Origin: Hyphomonas neptunium ATCC 15444
Lineage (GTDB): Bacteria > Pseudomonadota > Alphaproteobacteria > Caulobacterales > Hyphomonadaceae
Assembly: GCF_000013025.1 (NCBI RefSeq)
Contig: NC_008358.1
Location: forward strand, 1,054,001-1,118,000
Reading direction: 5' to 3'
DNA length: 64,000 bases
The notes below the pieces were generated by a model that saw only the letters and a program-made list of their open reading frames with translations, had not been told where the DNA came from and did not search any database. This document shows, in pieces, positions 53,938 through 62,382 of the stretch. The translations under genes were made by a program, and so were the position numbers. Within the stretch, counting starts at the first letter, position 1; every line of letters begins with the position of its first letter.

Positions 53938-54642
53938 CTACTTCCTCTGGCGGGTCAGCTTCATTTCATAGGCGAAGCGGCCGGCCGGGTGCAGGCTTTC
54001 GGAAACCAGGATCGCGCGTCCTGCGGTATCGATATAGCGCCGCAAGGTTCGCAATGCCGGTGAGCCGGAAGGTACTCCAAGCCGGGCGGCATCGGTTTTG
54101 CCCAGCGCAACCGCTTCCATCCGTTGAACGACATTCGCGACGGCCGCGCCATGTTCGCCTTCAATCCATTCGGAGATGGAGCCGTTCAGCTCGGCAACAT
54201 CCTCCAGCGCCGGGGCCAGATGGTTCAGCACAAGGATGGTTGTCACCGCGAGGGGGGCTTCCCCGCTTGCGCGGCGCAGGCCCAGATAGGCCATGTACGG
54301 ACCATCGACGCCCATGCGTTTGAGTTCAGCCGGGCTCGCGGGGCGCGTGCGCTCGGGAATGAAAACAGCATCGCGGGCGTATTGGAGGATCGATTCGAAA
54401 TCGCCGATGGGCTGGGCAAAGGCGGGCGTGGGCGGCGTGGTTACGACCGTGCCGACCCCGCGTCGGCGGGCAATCAGGCCGTCTTCGGTGAGAATGCGCA
54501 AGGCTTCGCGCGCCGTGTGGCGCGAGATGTCCTTCTCCTCGCACATCTCCATCTCTGTGGGCAGAGCGTCGCCGGGCTTGAGCTTGCCGGAGGCGATCAG
54601 CAGGCGAAGTTCATCGGCTATCTGCCGGTAACGCGGCTGCAT
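53938..54642 (-). CDS. GntR-family regulator with UTRA domain (HutC subfamily)
   Basis: A 234-residue repressor type: winged helix in residues 1-72 (YRQIADELRLLIASGKLKPGDALPTE, then DISRHTAREALRILTEDGLI), and a UTRA effector domain from about residue 90 to the end (RTRPASPAELKRMGV, MEAVALGKTDAARLGV, RRYIDTAGRAILVSESLHP). UTRA domains bind small molecules such as sugars or carboxylates. The start at 54642 gives the normal wHTH N-terminus. It is the only regulator visible in the island and diverges from the PrpD operon across an operator at 54748. Confidence 0.93.
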   Translation of the reverse strand: MQPRYRQIADELRLLIASGKLKPGDALPTEMEMCEEKDISRHTAREALRILTEDGLIARRRGVGTVVTTPPTPAFAQPIGDFESILQYARDAVFIPERTRPASPAELKRMGVDGPYMAYLGLRRASGEAPLAVTTILVLNHLAPALEDVAELNGSISEWIEGEHGAAVANVVQRMEAVALGKTDAARLGVPSGSPALRTLRRYIDTAGRAILVSESLHPAGRFAYEMKLTRQRK

Positions 54643-54747
54643 GGTGTTCAAAGCCCTCTCCCTGGTTCTGAATCGAGTATCTGTAATGACCACTCCCGAG
54701 GGTGGGGGCAATCCCGGCCGGAAACAGGGCAGGGCTGGTAAGAAAGC

Positions 54748-54763
54748 AAAAGATATATCAAAT
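54748..54763. promoter_or_regulatory. Island operator, copy 9 (divergent GntR gene / PrpD operon)
   Basis: AAAAGATATATCAAAT between the regulator (106 bases away) and the PrpD operon (63 bases away). Its place at the regulator gene fits autoregulation, although binding is unproved. Confidence 0.8.
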
Positions 54764-54825
54764 AAATGCCTCGAAGGGTCTGAAAGCGGTTTTCGACTGC
54801 CATTTGGTCATGCTAAGCAGGTTAT

Positions 54826-54835
54826 ATGTCCGGAC
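54826..54835 (+). promoter_or_regulatory. Second-type operator core overlapping the PrpD start codon
   Basis: TGTCCGGACA with flanking ATG...AACTAA matches the core of the palindrome at 49697. The start codon ATG lies within the element, which would let a bound repressor hinder initiation. It could also be chance from codons for Ser-Gly-Gln. Confidence 0.4.
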
Positions 54836-56133
54836 AAACTAACGTGCCTTTCCAGACTTCGCAAACCCTTACGCAGGCGTTGGCCGGGCGGATCGCCGGA
54901 CATGTCTCGAAGGCGGACCGTGCACGGGCGCAGTGGCATCTGCTGGACTGGGCAGGTTGCGCGGTGGCCGGGCGCAGCGAGCCTGCCGGCCGCATCCTGC
55001 TGGCGGGGCTGGAGCCTTCGCCCAGCGCGCGGGCCTTTGCCTGGGGCGGGCTGGGAAACATTCTCGAAATGGATGATGTGGACAAGCGCGCGCTGCTGCA
55101 TCCTGGCCCCAGCATCATTCCGGCGGCGCTCGCCTGCGCAGCAGAAAACACTGTTTCGGGTGAGGCGCTGCTGGATGCAATCGTGCGCGGTTATGAGGCG
55201 ACGATCCGGCTGGGTCGCGCGGTTGGGCCGGGGCATTATGCGCTGTGGCACAATACCGGCACCTGCGGCGCGATCGGCGCGGCGGCGGCCTGTGCAAGCC
55301 TGATGGAACTGGACACCGAAGCAACTGCCCATGCGCTGGCATTGGCGGTCAGTCAGTCGGCGGGGCTCTGGCAAACGCGGCATGAGCCCGCCAGTATGGG
55401 CAAGCAGTTACATACGTCGGTTTCGTCGCGCGCAGGTTTTGATGCCGCGCGGCTGGCAGCGGCGGGATTCAAAGGGCCGCTTTCAATTCTGGAGGGGCCA
55501 CAGGGCTTCTTCGCGGCGATGTGCCCCGGCGCTGATCCTGCCGCGGTTATGGCAGGAGAGGATGGCTGGCGCATCCATGATGTCAGCTTCAAGCCCTGGC
55601 CTGCCTGCCGGCATGCGCATGCTGTGATTGATGCGGCGCTGGCGCTGCGTGCGCGCGTGAATGTGTTGGATACCGGCGGCGACATCCTCGTCGAAACATA
55701 CCGCGACGCGCTCGTTTTCTGTGACAAGCCGGAGCCGGAATCGGTGATCGAGGCGAAGTTTTCGCTGCAGCATTCTGTGGCGGTGGTGATGGTGCGGGGG
55801 CGGCCGGAACTGGCGGATTTCAGCCTGGATTCGGTGGCTGATCCGGCGATCACGGCGATGCGAAACCGGGTCAAAGTTGGACAAAACGGGACATTTGACG
55901 CCAATTACCCGTCACGCTTTGGCGCTTCAGTGACCTTCGCGGGACACACCGAGACAGTTCCGGACGCCCTGGGTGATCCGGAGAACCCGGTCGGATTGGA
56001 TCAGCTTCGCGACAAGGCGCGCGCGCTGCTGGCGGCGGGTGGTTTGAGCGAAACGGAAACGGCGGAGCTTATGGCGGCGGCGGAAACGGCCTCGCCCGAA
56101 CTGGGCGGTCTGATCCTCAAGGTGCTGGCATGA
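54826..56133 (+). CDS. MmgE/PrpD family protein, first copy
   Basis: A 435-residue MmgE/PrpD-fold protein. The family includes 2-methylcitrate dehydratase, cis-aconitate decarboxylase and iminodisuccinate epimerase. ILEMDDVDKRALLHPGPSIIPAAL, GRAVGPGHYALWHNTGTCGAIGAAAACA, and the SFKPWPACRHAHAVIDAAL stretch are the usual active-site blocks. It shares the island promoter region with the GntR gene. The stop overlaps the second copy by four bases. Confidence 0.9.
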   Translation: MSGQTNVPFQTSQTLTQALAGRIAGHVSKADRARAQWHLLDWAGCAVAGRSEPAGRILLAGLEPSPSARAFAWGGLGNILEMDDVDKRALLHPGPSIIPAALACAAENTVSGEALLDAIVRGYEATIRLGRAVGPGHYALWHNTGTCGAIGAAAACASLMELDTEATAHALALAVSQSAGLWQTRHEPASMGKQLHTSVSSRAGFDAARLAAAGFKGPLSILEGPQGFFAAMCPGADPAAVMAGEDGWRIHDVSFKPWPACRHAHAVIDAALALRARVNVLDTGGDILVETYRDALVFCDKPEPESVIEAKFSLQHSVAVVMVRGRPELADFSLDSVADPAITAMRNRVKVGQNGTFDANYPSRFGASVTFAGHTETVPDALGDPENPVGLDQLRDKARALLAAGGLSETETAELMAAAETASPELGGLILKVLA

Positions 56134-57500
56134 GCGGAGCGGCGGAAGCCTTTGTGCGCCATACCCTCACCCTCCGCTGGGAGGCGATGCCCGAGGCGGC
56201 GCAAGGGGCGGTGAAGACGTTCCTGCTCGACAGTCTCGGGGTCGGCATTGCCGGTGCGGGCGCGCCGCTGACGGCGAATGTGCGCCAGGCGGCGCTGGCC
56301 TGGGCCGGGGCGGGCGACGCGAATGTCTGGGGACAGGGCAGCTACCGGACGAGCGCAGCGAATGCGGCGTTCATCAATGGCTTCCAGATCCACTGCCAGG
56401 AATTTGACTGTGTCCATGAGCCGGCCGTGGTTCATCCCATGGCGACGATCCTCGCAGCCCTGATGGCGACTTGCGACCGGGAACGCGGCGTGACCGGCAC
56501 GGAACTGGGCGCGGCGATTGCGGCGGCGGTAGATGTAGCAACCGGCCTTGGCGTTGCGGCGCAGACACCGCTGAAATTTTTCCGGCCGGCGACGGCGGGC
56601 ATATTCGGCGCAACGCTGGGCGTGGCGCGGCTTCGAGGGCTGAGCGAGAGCGAGGCGCGCAATGCGCTGGGCTATGCGCTCTCCTTTGCGGCGGGCACGA
56701 TGCAGGCGCACACCGAGGGCAAGCCGGCGCTGCCGGTGCAGATTGCCAATGCGGCCCGCAGCGCCGTGATGGCGTGTGACCTGGCCGCCGCTGGAATGGA
56801 GGCGGCTCAGGACAGTCTCGAAGGGCCGTTCGGATACCTCGCGCTGTTTGAGGATGGTTTCGATGTAGCGCCGGTGGTGGCCTCACTGGGAACCGTGTTC
56901 CGGATTGCAGAGGTGAGCCACAAGCCGTTCCCAACCGGACGCGCGGCGCAGGGGGGCATTGTGCTGGCCAAACAGGCGAAGGCTGCGGGCATCCGGCCTG
57001 AAGAGATTTCGTCTATCACGCTGACGGCGCCGCCGATCATCAAGCGGCTGGTCGGGCGCCCGGCGCAGGCAGGCATGACGGCGAGTTATGCGCGGCTCTG
57101 CTACCAGTATTCGGGCGCGCTGACGCTGATCGACGGGCATGTGGGCCTCAAGGACTTCACGCCCGAGGCGCTGGCGCGGGCCGATGTGGCGGCGCTGGGC
57201 GCAAAGATTGCGGTGATCGATGACGGGCAGACAAACCCGGCGGCCTTCACGCCGCAGGTTCTGCGCGTGGAGCTGACCTCCGGAGCGGCGCGCGAATTTT
57301 CCATCGAGTCCCTTCTGGGCGCCCCCGCGAACCCGCTGAGCGCGGCGCAGAATGAAGCGAAGTTCCGGGAGTGCTGTGCGTTCGGCTTCGGGCGCGGGCG
57401 CGAAGACATTGAAGCGGCGATGAGCGCCGCTGTAGCCGATCTTGAAAACCTTGAGGATGCCGGGCGGCTTTCCCGCCTTGCGTCTGGTATAATGGAGTGA
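56130..57500 (+). CDS. MmgE/PrpD family protein, second copy
   Basis: A 456-residue paralogue of the preceding gene. FQIHCQEFDCVHEPAVVHPMATILAAL carries the active-site Asp/His region, and VSHKPFPTGRAAQGGIVLA the second half. The two copies are too different to be a recent duplication by eye, so they probably catalyse successive or distinct steps, or form a heteromer. ATGA overlap at the start; the PaaK-like gene follows 4 bases after the stop. Confidence 0.9.
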   Translation: MSGAAEAFVRHTLTLRWEAMPEAAQGAVKTFLLDSLGVGIAGAGAPLTANVRQAALAWAGAGDANVWGQGSYRTSAANAAFINGFQIHCQEFDCVHEPAVVHPMATILAALMATCDRERGVTGTELGAAIAAAVDVATGLGVAAQTPLKFFRPATAGIFGATLGVARLRGLSESEARNALGYALSFAAGTMQAHTEGKPALPVQIANAARSAVMACDLAAAGMEAAQDSLEGPFGYLALFEDGFDVAPVVASLGTVFRIAEVSHKPFPTGRAAQGGIVLAKQAKAAGIRPEEISSITLTAPPIIKRLVGRPAQAGMTASYARLCYQYSGALTLIDGHVGLKDFTPEALARADVAALGAKIAVIDDGQTNPAAFTPQVLRVELTSGAAREFSIESLLGAPANPLSAAQNEAKFRECCAFGFGRGREDIEAAMSAAVADLENLEDAGRLSRLASGIME

Positions 57501-57504
57501 TCCG

Positions 57505-58902
57505 ATGACGGATGGACATAACACATACTTCAATACGGTCGACTGGGCAAAGATGCAGGAAGAACATCCCGTAGGGGACGCGTTCCTGACATTTGCCAAA
57601 AAGAGCCGCGATGAAATCCGCGCGCATCAGGAGAAGCTGTTTGCGCGCCTCGTGGACCGGGCCTGGAAGACGAAATTCTACCAGCACCATTGGGGCAAGG
57701 CAGGCGTAGAGCCGGGCGACATCAAGGGGCTTGAGACGCTGCCCAGCCTGCCGAGCTTTGACAAGAGCGACATCATGGAGTCGATCGCGCGCAATCCGCC
57801 GCTGGGCGACTTCGCAGGCTTTGAAAGCTATGGTCCGGGCGAGCGCCCGCCGGCCATCATGCACACGACTTCTGGCACAACGGGCACGCCGCAGGTTCTG
57901 CTGTTCGGCGCAAAGTCGCGCGAAGTTCAGAACCTGCTACTGGGCCGGCTTTACCGCTTCCAGGGACTGCGCCCGGACGACGTGATCCATTCCGTTTACG
58001 GACATGGCATGATCAATGGCGGGCATTATGTGCGCGAAGCGGTAACACACTGGACGAGCTCGCTGTTCCTCTCTGCCGGTACGGGCGTCGAGACGCCATC
58101 GGTCAAGCAGGTGCAGCTGATGAAGGATTTCGGCGCGACCGTGATTGTCGGCTTTGCCGACTATATCAAGAAACTCGCCCGCGTGGCCGTGGAGCAGGGC
58201 CTGGACCCCGTGAAGGATCTGAACATCCGCATGATTTCCGGCCACCTTGGCCGGGAGGACAAGGAAACGCTGTCGCAGGCCTGGGGCGGGGCGGCGTGTT
58301 TTGACTGGTATGGCGTGGGCGATACCGGCTGTATCGCCGGCGAAGGCCCGGACCGGGACGGCCTCTACATCATGGAAGACGCGCAATTCCTGGAGATTGG
58401 CGACATCGACACGGGCAAGCCCGTGGCGGAAGGCGCTGAAGGCGACATGATCTGCACCTGTCTGTTCAAGGATGATCTCTATCCCATCATCCGGTTCAAC
58501 ACGCATGATGTTACCCGTCTGCGCACCGGCGCCTCCAGCCTCGGGATCAATTTCCAGCGGATTGAGGGTTTCCTTGGCCGGTCTGACAACATGGTGAAAA
58601 TCCGCGGGATCAACATTTTCCCGCAGGCGATGGGGCCGATCCTTGAGGAAGACGCCGCCTTTGCGGGCGAATTCATCTGCAAGGCCAAGCGCGATGAAAG
58701 CGGCCGGGACGAGTTTATCGTGGCGGCCGAAGTGAATGGCGGCGCCAGCGAAGCGGTGGCCGATCGCTTCCGCGCATTGCTGAAGCAGAAGATCGGGATT
58801 GATGTGGGCGTGGAACTCTCCGGGCCGGGATCGCTTGCCGCACTCACGCAAACTGAAGTACGCCAGAAGCCGATCCGCCTGATTGACGACCGTTTCAAAT
58901 GA
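57505..58902 (+). CDS. Phenylacetate-CoA-ligase-like (PaaK family) AMP-forming ligase
   Basis: A 465-residue AMP-forming acyl-CoA ligase of the PaaK family: HTTSGTTGTPQVLLFG is the P-loop, DWYGVGDTG the aromatic-substrate motif, and FLGRSDNMVKIRGINIFPQA the hinge with the C-terminal domain. PaaK-type enzymes make CoA thioesters of aromatic or other carboxylic acids from ATP. It overlaps the amidase start by four bases, so an acid freed by the amidase may be its substrate. Confidence 0.9.
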   Translation: MTDGHNTYFNTVDWAKMQEEHPVGDAFLTFAKKSRDEIRAHQEKLFARLVDRAWKTKFYQHHWGKAGVEPGDIKGLETLPSLPSFDKSDIMESIARNPPLGDFAGFESYGPGERPPAIMHTTSGTTGTPQVLLFGAKSREVQNLLLGRLYRFQGLRPDDVIHSVYGHGMINGGHYVREAVTHWTSSLFLSAGTGVETPSVKQVQLMKDFGATVIVGFADYIKKLARVAVEQGLDPVKDLNIRMISGHLGREDKETLSQAWGGAACFDWYGVGDTGCIAGEGPDRDGLYIMEDAQFLEIGDIDTGKPVAEGAEGDMICTCLFKDDLYPIIRFNTHDVTRLRTGASSLGINFQRIEGFLGRSDNMVKIRGINIFPQAMGPILEEDAAFAGEFICKAKRDESGRDEFIVAAEVNGGASEAVADRFRALLKQKIGIDVGVELSGPGSLAALTQTEVRQKPIRLIDDRFK

Positions 58903-60185
58903 CACCGATCGAACGCTTCCAGCAGTATGCAGACCGTATCGCGCGGCATAATCCGTCGCTGAATGCGTTTCTCCATCTGCGTCTGGATGAGGCAAAAGCC
59001 GAAGCCCAGGCCGCAGAGGCGCGGCATGTGGTGGGAAAACCGCTTTCGCCAATCGACGGCTGGTGCTTTGGCATAAAGGCGAACATTGCCGTGAAAGGCC
59101 TGCCCCATCATGCGGGGATTGGCGCTTACCGGGACGTGATCGCGGCAGAAGATGCCGGGGTCGTGCGCCGGCTGCGCGCGGCGGGCGCGGTGATCCTCGG
59201 CATCGTCAACATGCATGAAGGGGCACTGGGGGCGACGACGGACAATCCCTTCTTCGGGCGAACGCAAAATCCGTGGAAGGAAGGATATACGCCGGGCGGC
59301 TCATCAGGCGGATCGGGCGCGGCGGTTGCCGCCGGGCTCTGCGATGTGGCGCTGGGGTCTGACACGATGGGCTCTGTGCGCATTCCTTCGGCTTATTGCG
59401 GCGTCCAGGGCATCAAGCCGGGCGCCGGGCTGGTTTCCAATGAGGGCGTGCTGGCGCTTTCGCATACGCTCGATACGGTCGGGCCACATGCGCGCGATGT
59501 GTCCAGCCTCCGGGCGGCGCTGTCTGTCATGACCGGGCAGCCGATGGCGGCGGGTCCCTGCACGCTGAATGGCATGAAGCTCGCCATATGGGATGGCATT
59601 GGCCGCGATGGGATGGAAGATGTTGTTGAGGATGGCTTTGCTGTAGCCGTCTCAAAGATTGAAGCGGCAGGCGCGGAGGCCGATTATGAGGAGCCGTTCG
59701 GTTATCAGTATGGCCGCTCCCGCCGTGCAGGTTTGCTGATTTCCGAGGTCGAAGCGAGTGAAATTCACCGCGAGATGCTGTCGACTGATCCCGAAGGTTT
59801 TTCAGCGCTGTTCCGTAAGCTGATGGCGTGGGGCGTGGCGCGGCCGGCGGAGGAGGTTGCGCTGGCTTATGAGCATCTCCGCCAGGTGGAGACCGCTGCG
59901 GCGCGCGTGTTCGAGGCGCATGACTTCGTGATTGCGCCCGTAGCACCGCAGACGGCATTTGCGTTTGATACGCCAGCGCCGGAGAATCAGGCGGACTTTA
60001 CTGCCTGGGCGAACTTCGCCGGATTGCCTGCGGCGGCTGTCTGTTCCGGGCTGAGCCCGCAAGGGCTGCCGCTGTCGGTCCAGGTGATCGGTCCGAAGGG
60101 ATCGGACGCGCGCGTGCTGGATATGGCGCAGGCATTGGAAGCGTTGTTTGGCGCGCCGCGTGTGCCGCTGGCGCTTCAGCGATAG
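58899..60185 (+). CDS. Amidase-signature family amidase
   Basis: A 428-residue Ser-cisSer-Lys amidase: Lys60 in GIKANIAVKG, the GGSSGGSGAA loop with the cis-serine near 135-136, and GSDTMGSVRIP with the nucleophile Ser159. It hydrolyses amide (or ester) bonds of small molecules in the cytoplasm. Its position right after the ligase suggests release of an acid for CoA activation. Its 3' end overlaps the convergent hydratase gene by 10 bases. Confidence 0.92.
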   Translation: MTPIERFQQYADRIARHNPSLNAFLHLRLDEAKAEAQAAEARHVVGKPLSPIDGWCFGIKANIAVKGLPHHAGIGAYRDVIAAEDAGVVRRLRAAGAVILGIVNMHEGALGATTDNPFFGRTQNPWKEGYTPGGSSGGSGAAVAAGLCDVALGSDTMGSVRIPSAYCGVQGIKPGAGLVSNEGVLALSHTLDTVGPHARDVSSLRAALSVMTGQPMAAGPCTLNGMKLAIWDGIGRDGMEDVVEDGFAVAVSKIEAAGAEADYEEPFGYQYGRSRRAGLLISEVEASEIHREMLSTDPEGFSALFRKLMAWGVARPAEEVALAYEHLRQVETAAARVFEAHDFVIAPVAPQTAFAFDTPAPENQADFTAWANFAGLPAAAVCSGLSPQGLPLSVQVIGPKGSDARVLDMAQALEALFGAPRVPLALQR

Positions 60186-60958
60186 GTGAATTTGGCCGGG
60201 CGTTTATCGAGGAAGGCGCGGTAGCCTTCCTTGAAATCCTCATTCGCGAAGCCGTTGAGGAAGAGGCTCTGAGCCTCCGGAGTTTCATCCGTCCAGCCGG
60301 TTTGCAGTCCACGGATCATACGCTTGGTGGCGCGGACCGACCATTGCGAGATGGCGGCAATCTCGCCGGCCCAGACGCGGGCGGCTTCGAGGGCGGTGCC
60401 CTTTTCCACGAGGCGGTCTATGAGGCCAAGGGATTTGGCTTCGCCGGCGGTGAAGATGCGCCCTGTAAAGAGGATGTCCTTGGTGGCGCCGGGGCCGACA
60501 GCGGCGAGGAGGCGGCGTGTGTCGCCGGCCGGATAGACGAGGCCGAGCTTGCCGGGCGTGACGCCGAATTTTGCGCCCTCGCCAGCCACGCGCAGGTCTG
60601 CCGCCATGGCGAGGCTGACACCGCCGCCCACGCAGGCGCCTTCGATCGCAGCGATGACGGGCTTTTCGCTGTTCTCGATGGCGTCCAGGGCCTGGGCGAT
60701 GCGCTGGCCGGAGGCTTTGGCGGCGTCCTCGGTGGCGTAGATCGTCTCAAATTCGGAGATGTCCGCGCCCGCGGCGAAAGCGCCGGCGTCTCCACCATGG
60801 ATCAGGATCAGCTTTACGTCCGGATTCGCATTTGCCTCTGCCACGAGGCCGGGGATCGCGGCCCACATGTCGACCGAGAGCGCGTTGCGGCGCTCGGGCT
60901 TGTTGAGCACGATTTCGGCGAGCGGGGCGGCAATATCGAGGCGGATGGGCAGGGTCAT
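60176..60958 (-). CDS. Enoyl-CoA hydratase/isomerase family protein
   Basis: A 260-residue crotonase-fold enzyme: IVLNKPERRNALSVDMW, FAAGADISEF (oxyanion hole), and IEGACVGGGVSLAMAADLRVAG are canonical. The catalytic acids of classical hydratases (two glutamates) are not both obvious: FGVTPGKLGLVYPAG has G-K-L where E-x-x-L is common. It may therefore be an isomerase or hydrolase. It follows the aldehyde dehydrogenase by a four-base overlap. Confidence 0.88.
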   Translation of the reverse strand: MTLPIRLDIAAPLAEIVLNKPERRNALSVDMWAAIPGLVAEANANPDVKLILIHGGDAGAFAAGADISEFETIYATEDAAKASGQRIAQALDAIENSEKPVIAAIEGACVGGGVSLAMAADLRVAGEGAKFGVTPGKLGLVYPAGDTRRLLAAVGPGATKDILFTGRIFTAGEAKSLGLIDRLVEKGTALEAARVWAGEIAAISQWSVRATKRMIRGLQTGWTDETPEAQSLFLNGFANEDFKEGYRAFLDKRPAKFTYR

Positions 60959-62382
60959 TGGGCGTCCTCGGCAAAGGCGGAAAGCGGGGCTGGCGCGCCG
61001 GTGTTAGCGATCAGCGCCTTGCGGCGCAAGAAGCGCTGGAAACCGGCAGGCCCCATACGGCTGCCGCCGAGGCCGGAGAGCTTGAAGGAATGTTTCTCCG
61101 CTTCGTGGAAGAGGCCCGTGAGGGCGGCGTCGTTGAGGCTGACCGCGCCGGCGTCGATCTGGATGGCGATGGCTTCGGCCTCCTCCAGCGTGCCGGCGAA
61201 GACAGCCGCCGAGAGGCCGTATTCGGTGTTGTTGGCGAAGGCGATGACTTCTTCAGTAGTGGTATACGGCATCACAGGCAGGAGCGGGCCGAAGGTTTCT
61301 TCGGTCATCAATTTCATCTGATGGCTGACATTTGTGAGGACGGTGGGCTTCAGCCAGAGGCCGCCGCCATGGGTTTCGATCTCACCGCCTGTAAGGACGC
61401 GCGCGCCTTTGGCTTTGGCGTCATCGATCTGATCGGCCAGGATTGCGGCCTGCTTGTCGAAGATGATCGGGCCAAGTTCGCCGGTGGTGATGTCGGGCCA
61501 GTTGAGACGGGTCGCGGCTGCTTTTTCGGTGAGGCGTTTGAGGAAGGCGTCGTGGATGTCAGCGGCGACGTAGATGCGTTCGATGGACTGGCAGGCCTGG
61601 CCGGTGGAGAGGACGGAGCCGCGCAGGGCGGCGTCGGTGGCGTGTTCGAGGTTAGCGGTGGCGGTAACGATGAGGGGGTCTTTGCCGCCGAGTTCGAGGA
61701 AGGCGGGGATCATTTTTGCGGCGGCGGCTGCGGCGACCTTGCGGCCTGTGGCGACCGAGCCGGTGAAGCAGATCACATCGACAGCTTCGATCAGGGGCGC
61801 GCCGGTAGCACCGTCGCCGTCGATCAGGGTAAGGATGTCTTCAAGCCCCGCTTCTGCGATCGCGGCCATCAGGGGCGCGGCAAAGCGGGGGGTGACTTCT
61901 GAAGGCTTGATGATGACAGCTGAGCCTGCGAGCAGGGCCGGGATCGTGTCAATCATCGAGAGCGTGAGGGGAAAGTTCCAGGGCGAGATGACGCCGGTGA
62001 GGGCGTAGGGCACGAATTGCGGTGCATGGCGGATGTGGGGCATGGCGCGGCCTTGCGTCCAGCCTGAGGGAAGCAGGCCGGGCGCCTGGGCGACCCAGCC
62101 GCGCAGCGCGGCGACGGCGCCGTCCAGTTCAAGGCCCGCGATGCGGCGGCGGCCCGTATCGATTTCCAGAGCTGCCGTAATGGCGGTGCGATGCTTCACC
62201 AGTGCGTCTGCAAGGCGCAGCAGAAAGGCGCCGCGCTCAGTCAGGGGCAGGGCCGCCCAATCGCGCTGCGCGGCGCGCAGGCGCTGGGCGGTCGCGGCGA
62301 TTTCCTCTGCGCCGGCGGCCTGGATTTTATAGTCCAGTTCGCCGGTGCGAGGATTGCGGACGGGAAGCGTTCGGGACGTCAC
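60955..62382 (-). CDS. NAD(P)-dependent aldehyde dehydrogenase, coniferyl-aldehyde-type
   Basis: A 475-residue class-3-like aldehyde dehydrogenase: ISPWNFPLTLSM, FTGSVATGRKVAAAAA, the general-base glutamate in FLELGGKDP and the nucleophile cysteine in STGQACQSIER. It is similar in layout to coniferyl-aldehyde dehydrogenases. It oxidises an aldehyde to an acid, perhaps the product of the FAD oxidase encoded upstream, with which it overlaps by four bases. Confidence 0.93.
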   Translation of the reverse strand: MTSRTLPVRNPRTGELDYKIQAAGAEEIAATAQRLRAAQRDWAALPLTERGAFLLRLADALVKHRTAITAALEIDTGRRRIAGLELDGAVAALRGWVAQAPGLLPSGWTQGRAMPHIRHAPQFVPYALTGVISPWNFPLTLSMIDTIPALLAGSAVIIKPSEVTPRFAAPLMAAIAEAGLEDILTLIDGDGATGAPLIEAVDVICFTGSVATGRKVAAAAAAKMIPAFLELGGKDPLIVTATANLEHATDAALRGSVLSTGQACQSIERIYVAADIHDAFLKRLTEKAAATRLNWPDITTGELGPIIFDKQAAILADQIDDAKAKGARVLTGGEIETHGGGLWLKPTVLTNVSHQMKLMTEETFGPLLPVMPYTTTEEVIAFANNTEYGLSAAVFAGTLEEAEAIAIQIDAGAVSLNDAALTGLFHEAEKHSFKLSGLGGSRMGPAGFQRFLRRKALIANTGAPAPLSAFAEDAQ

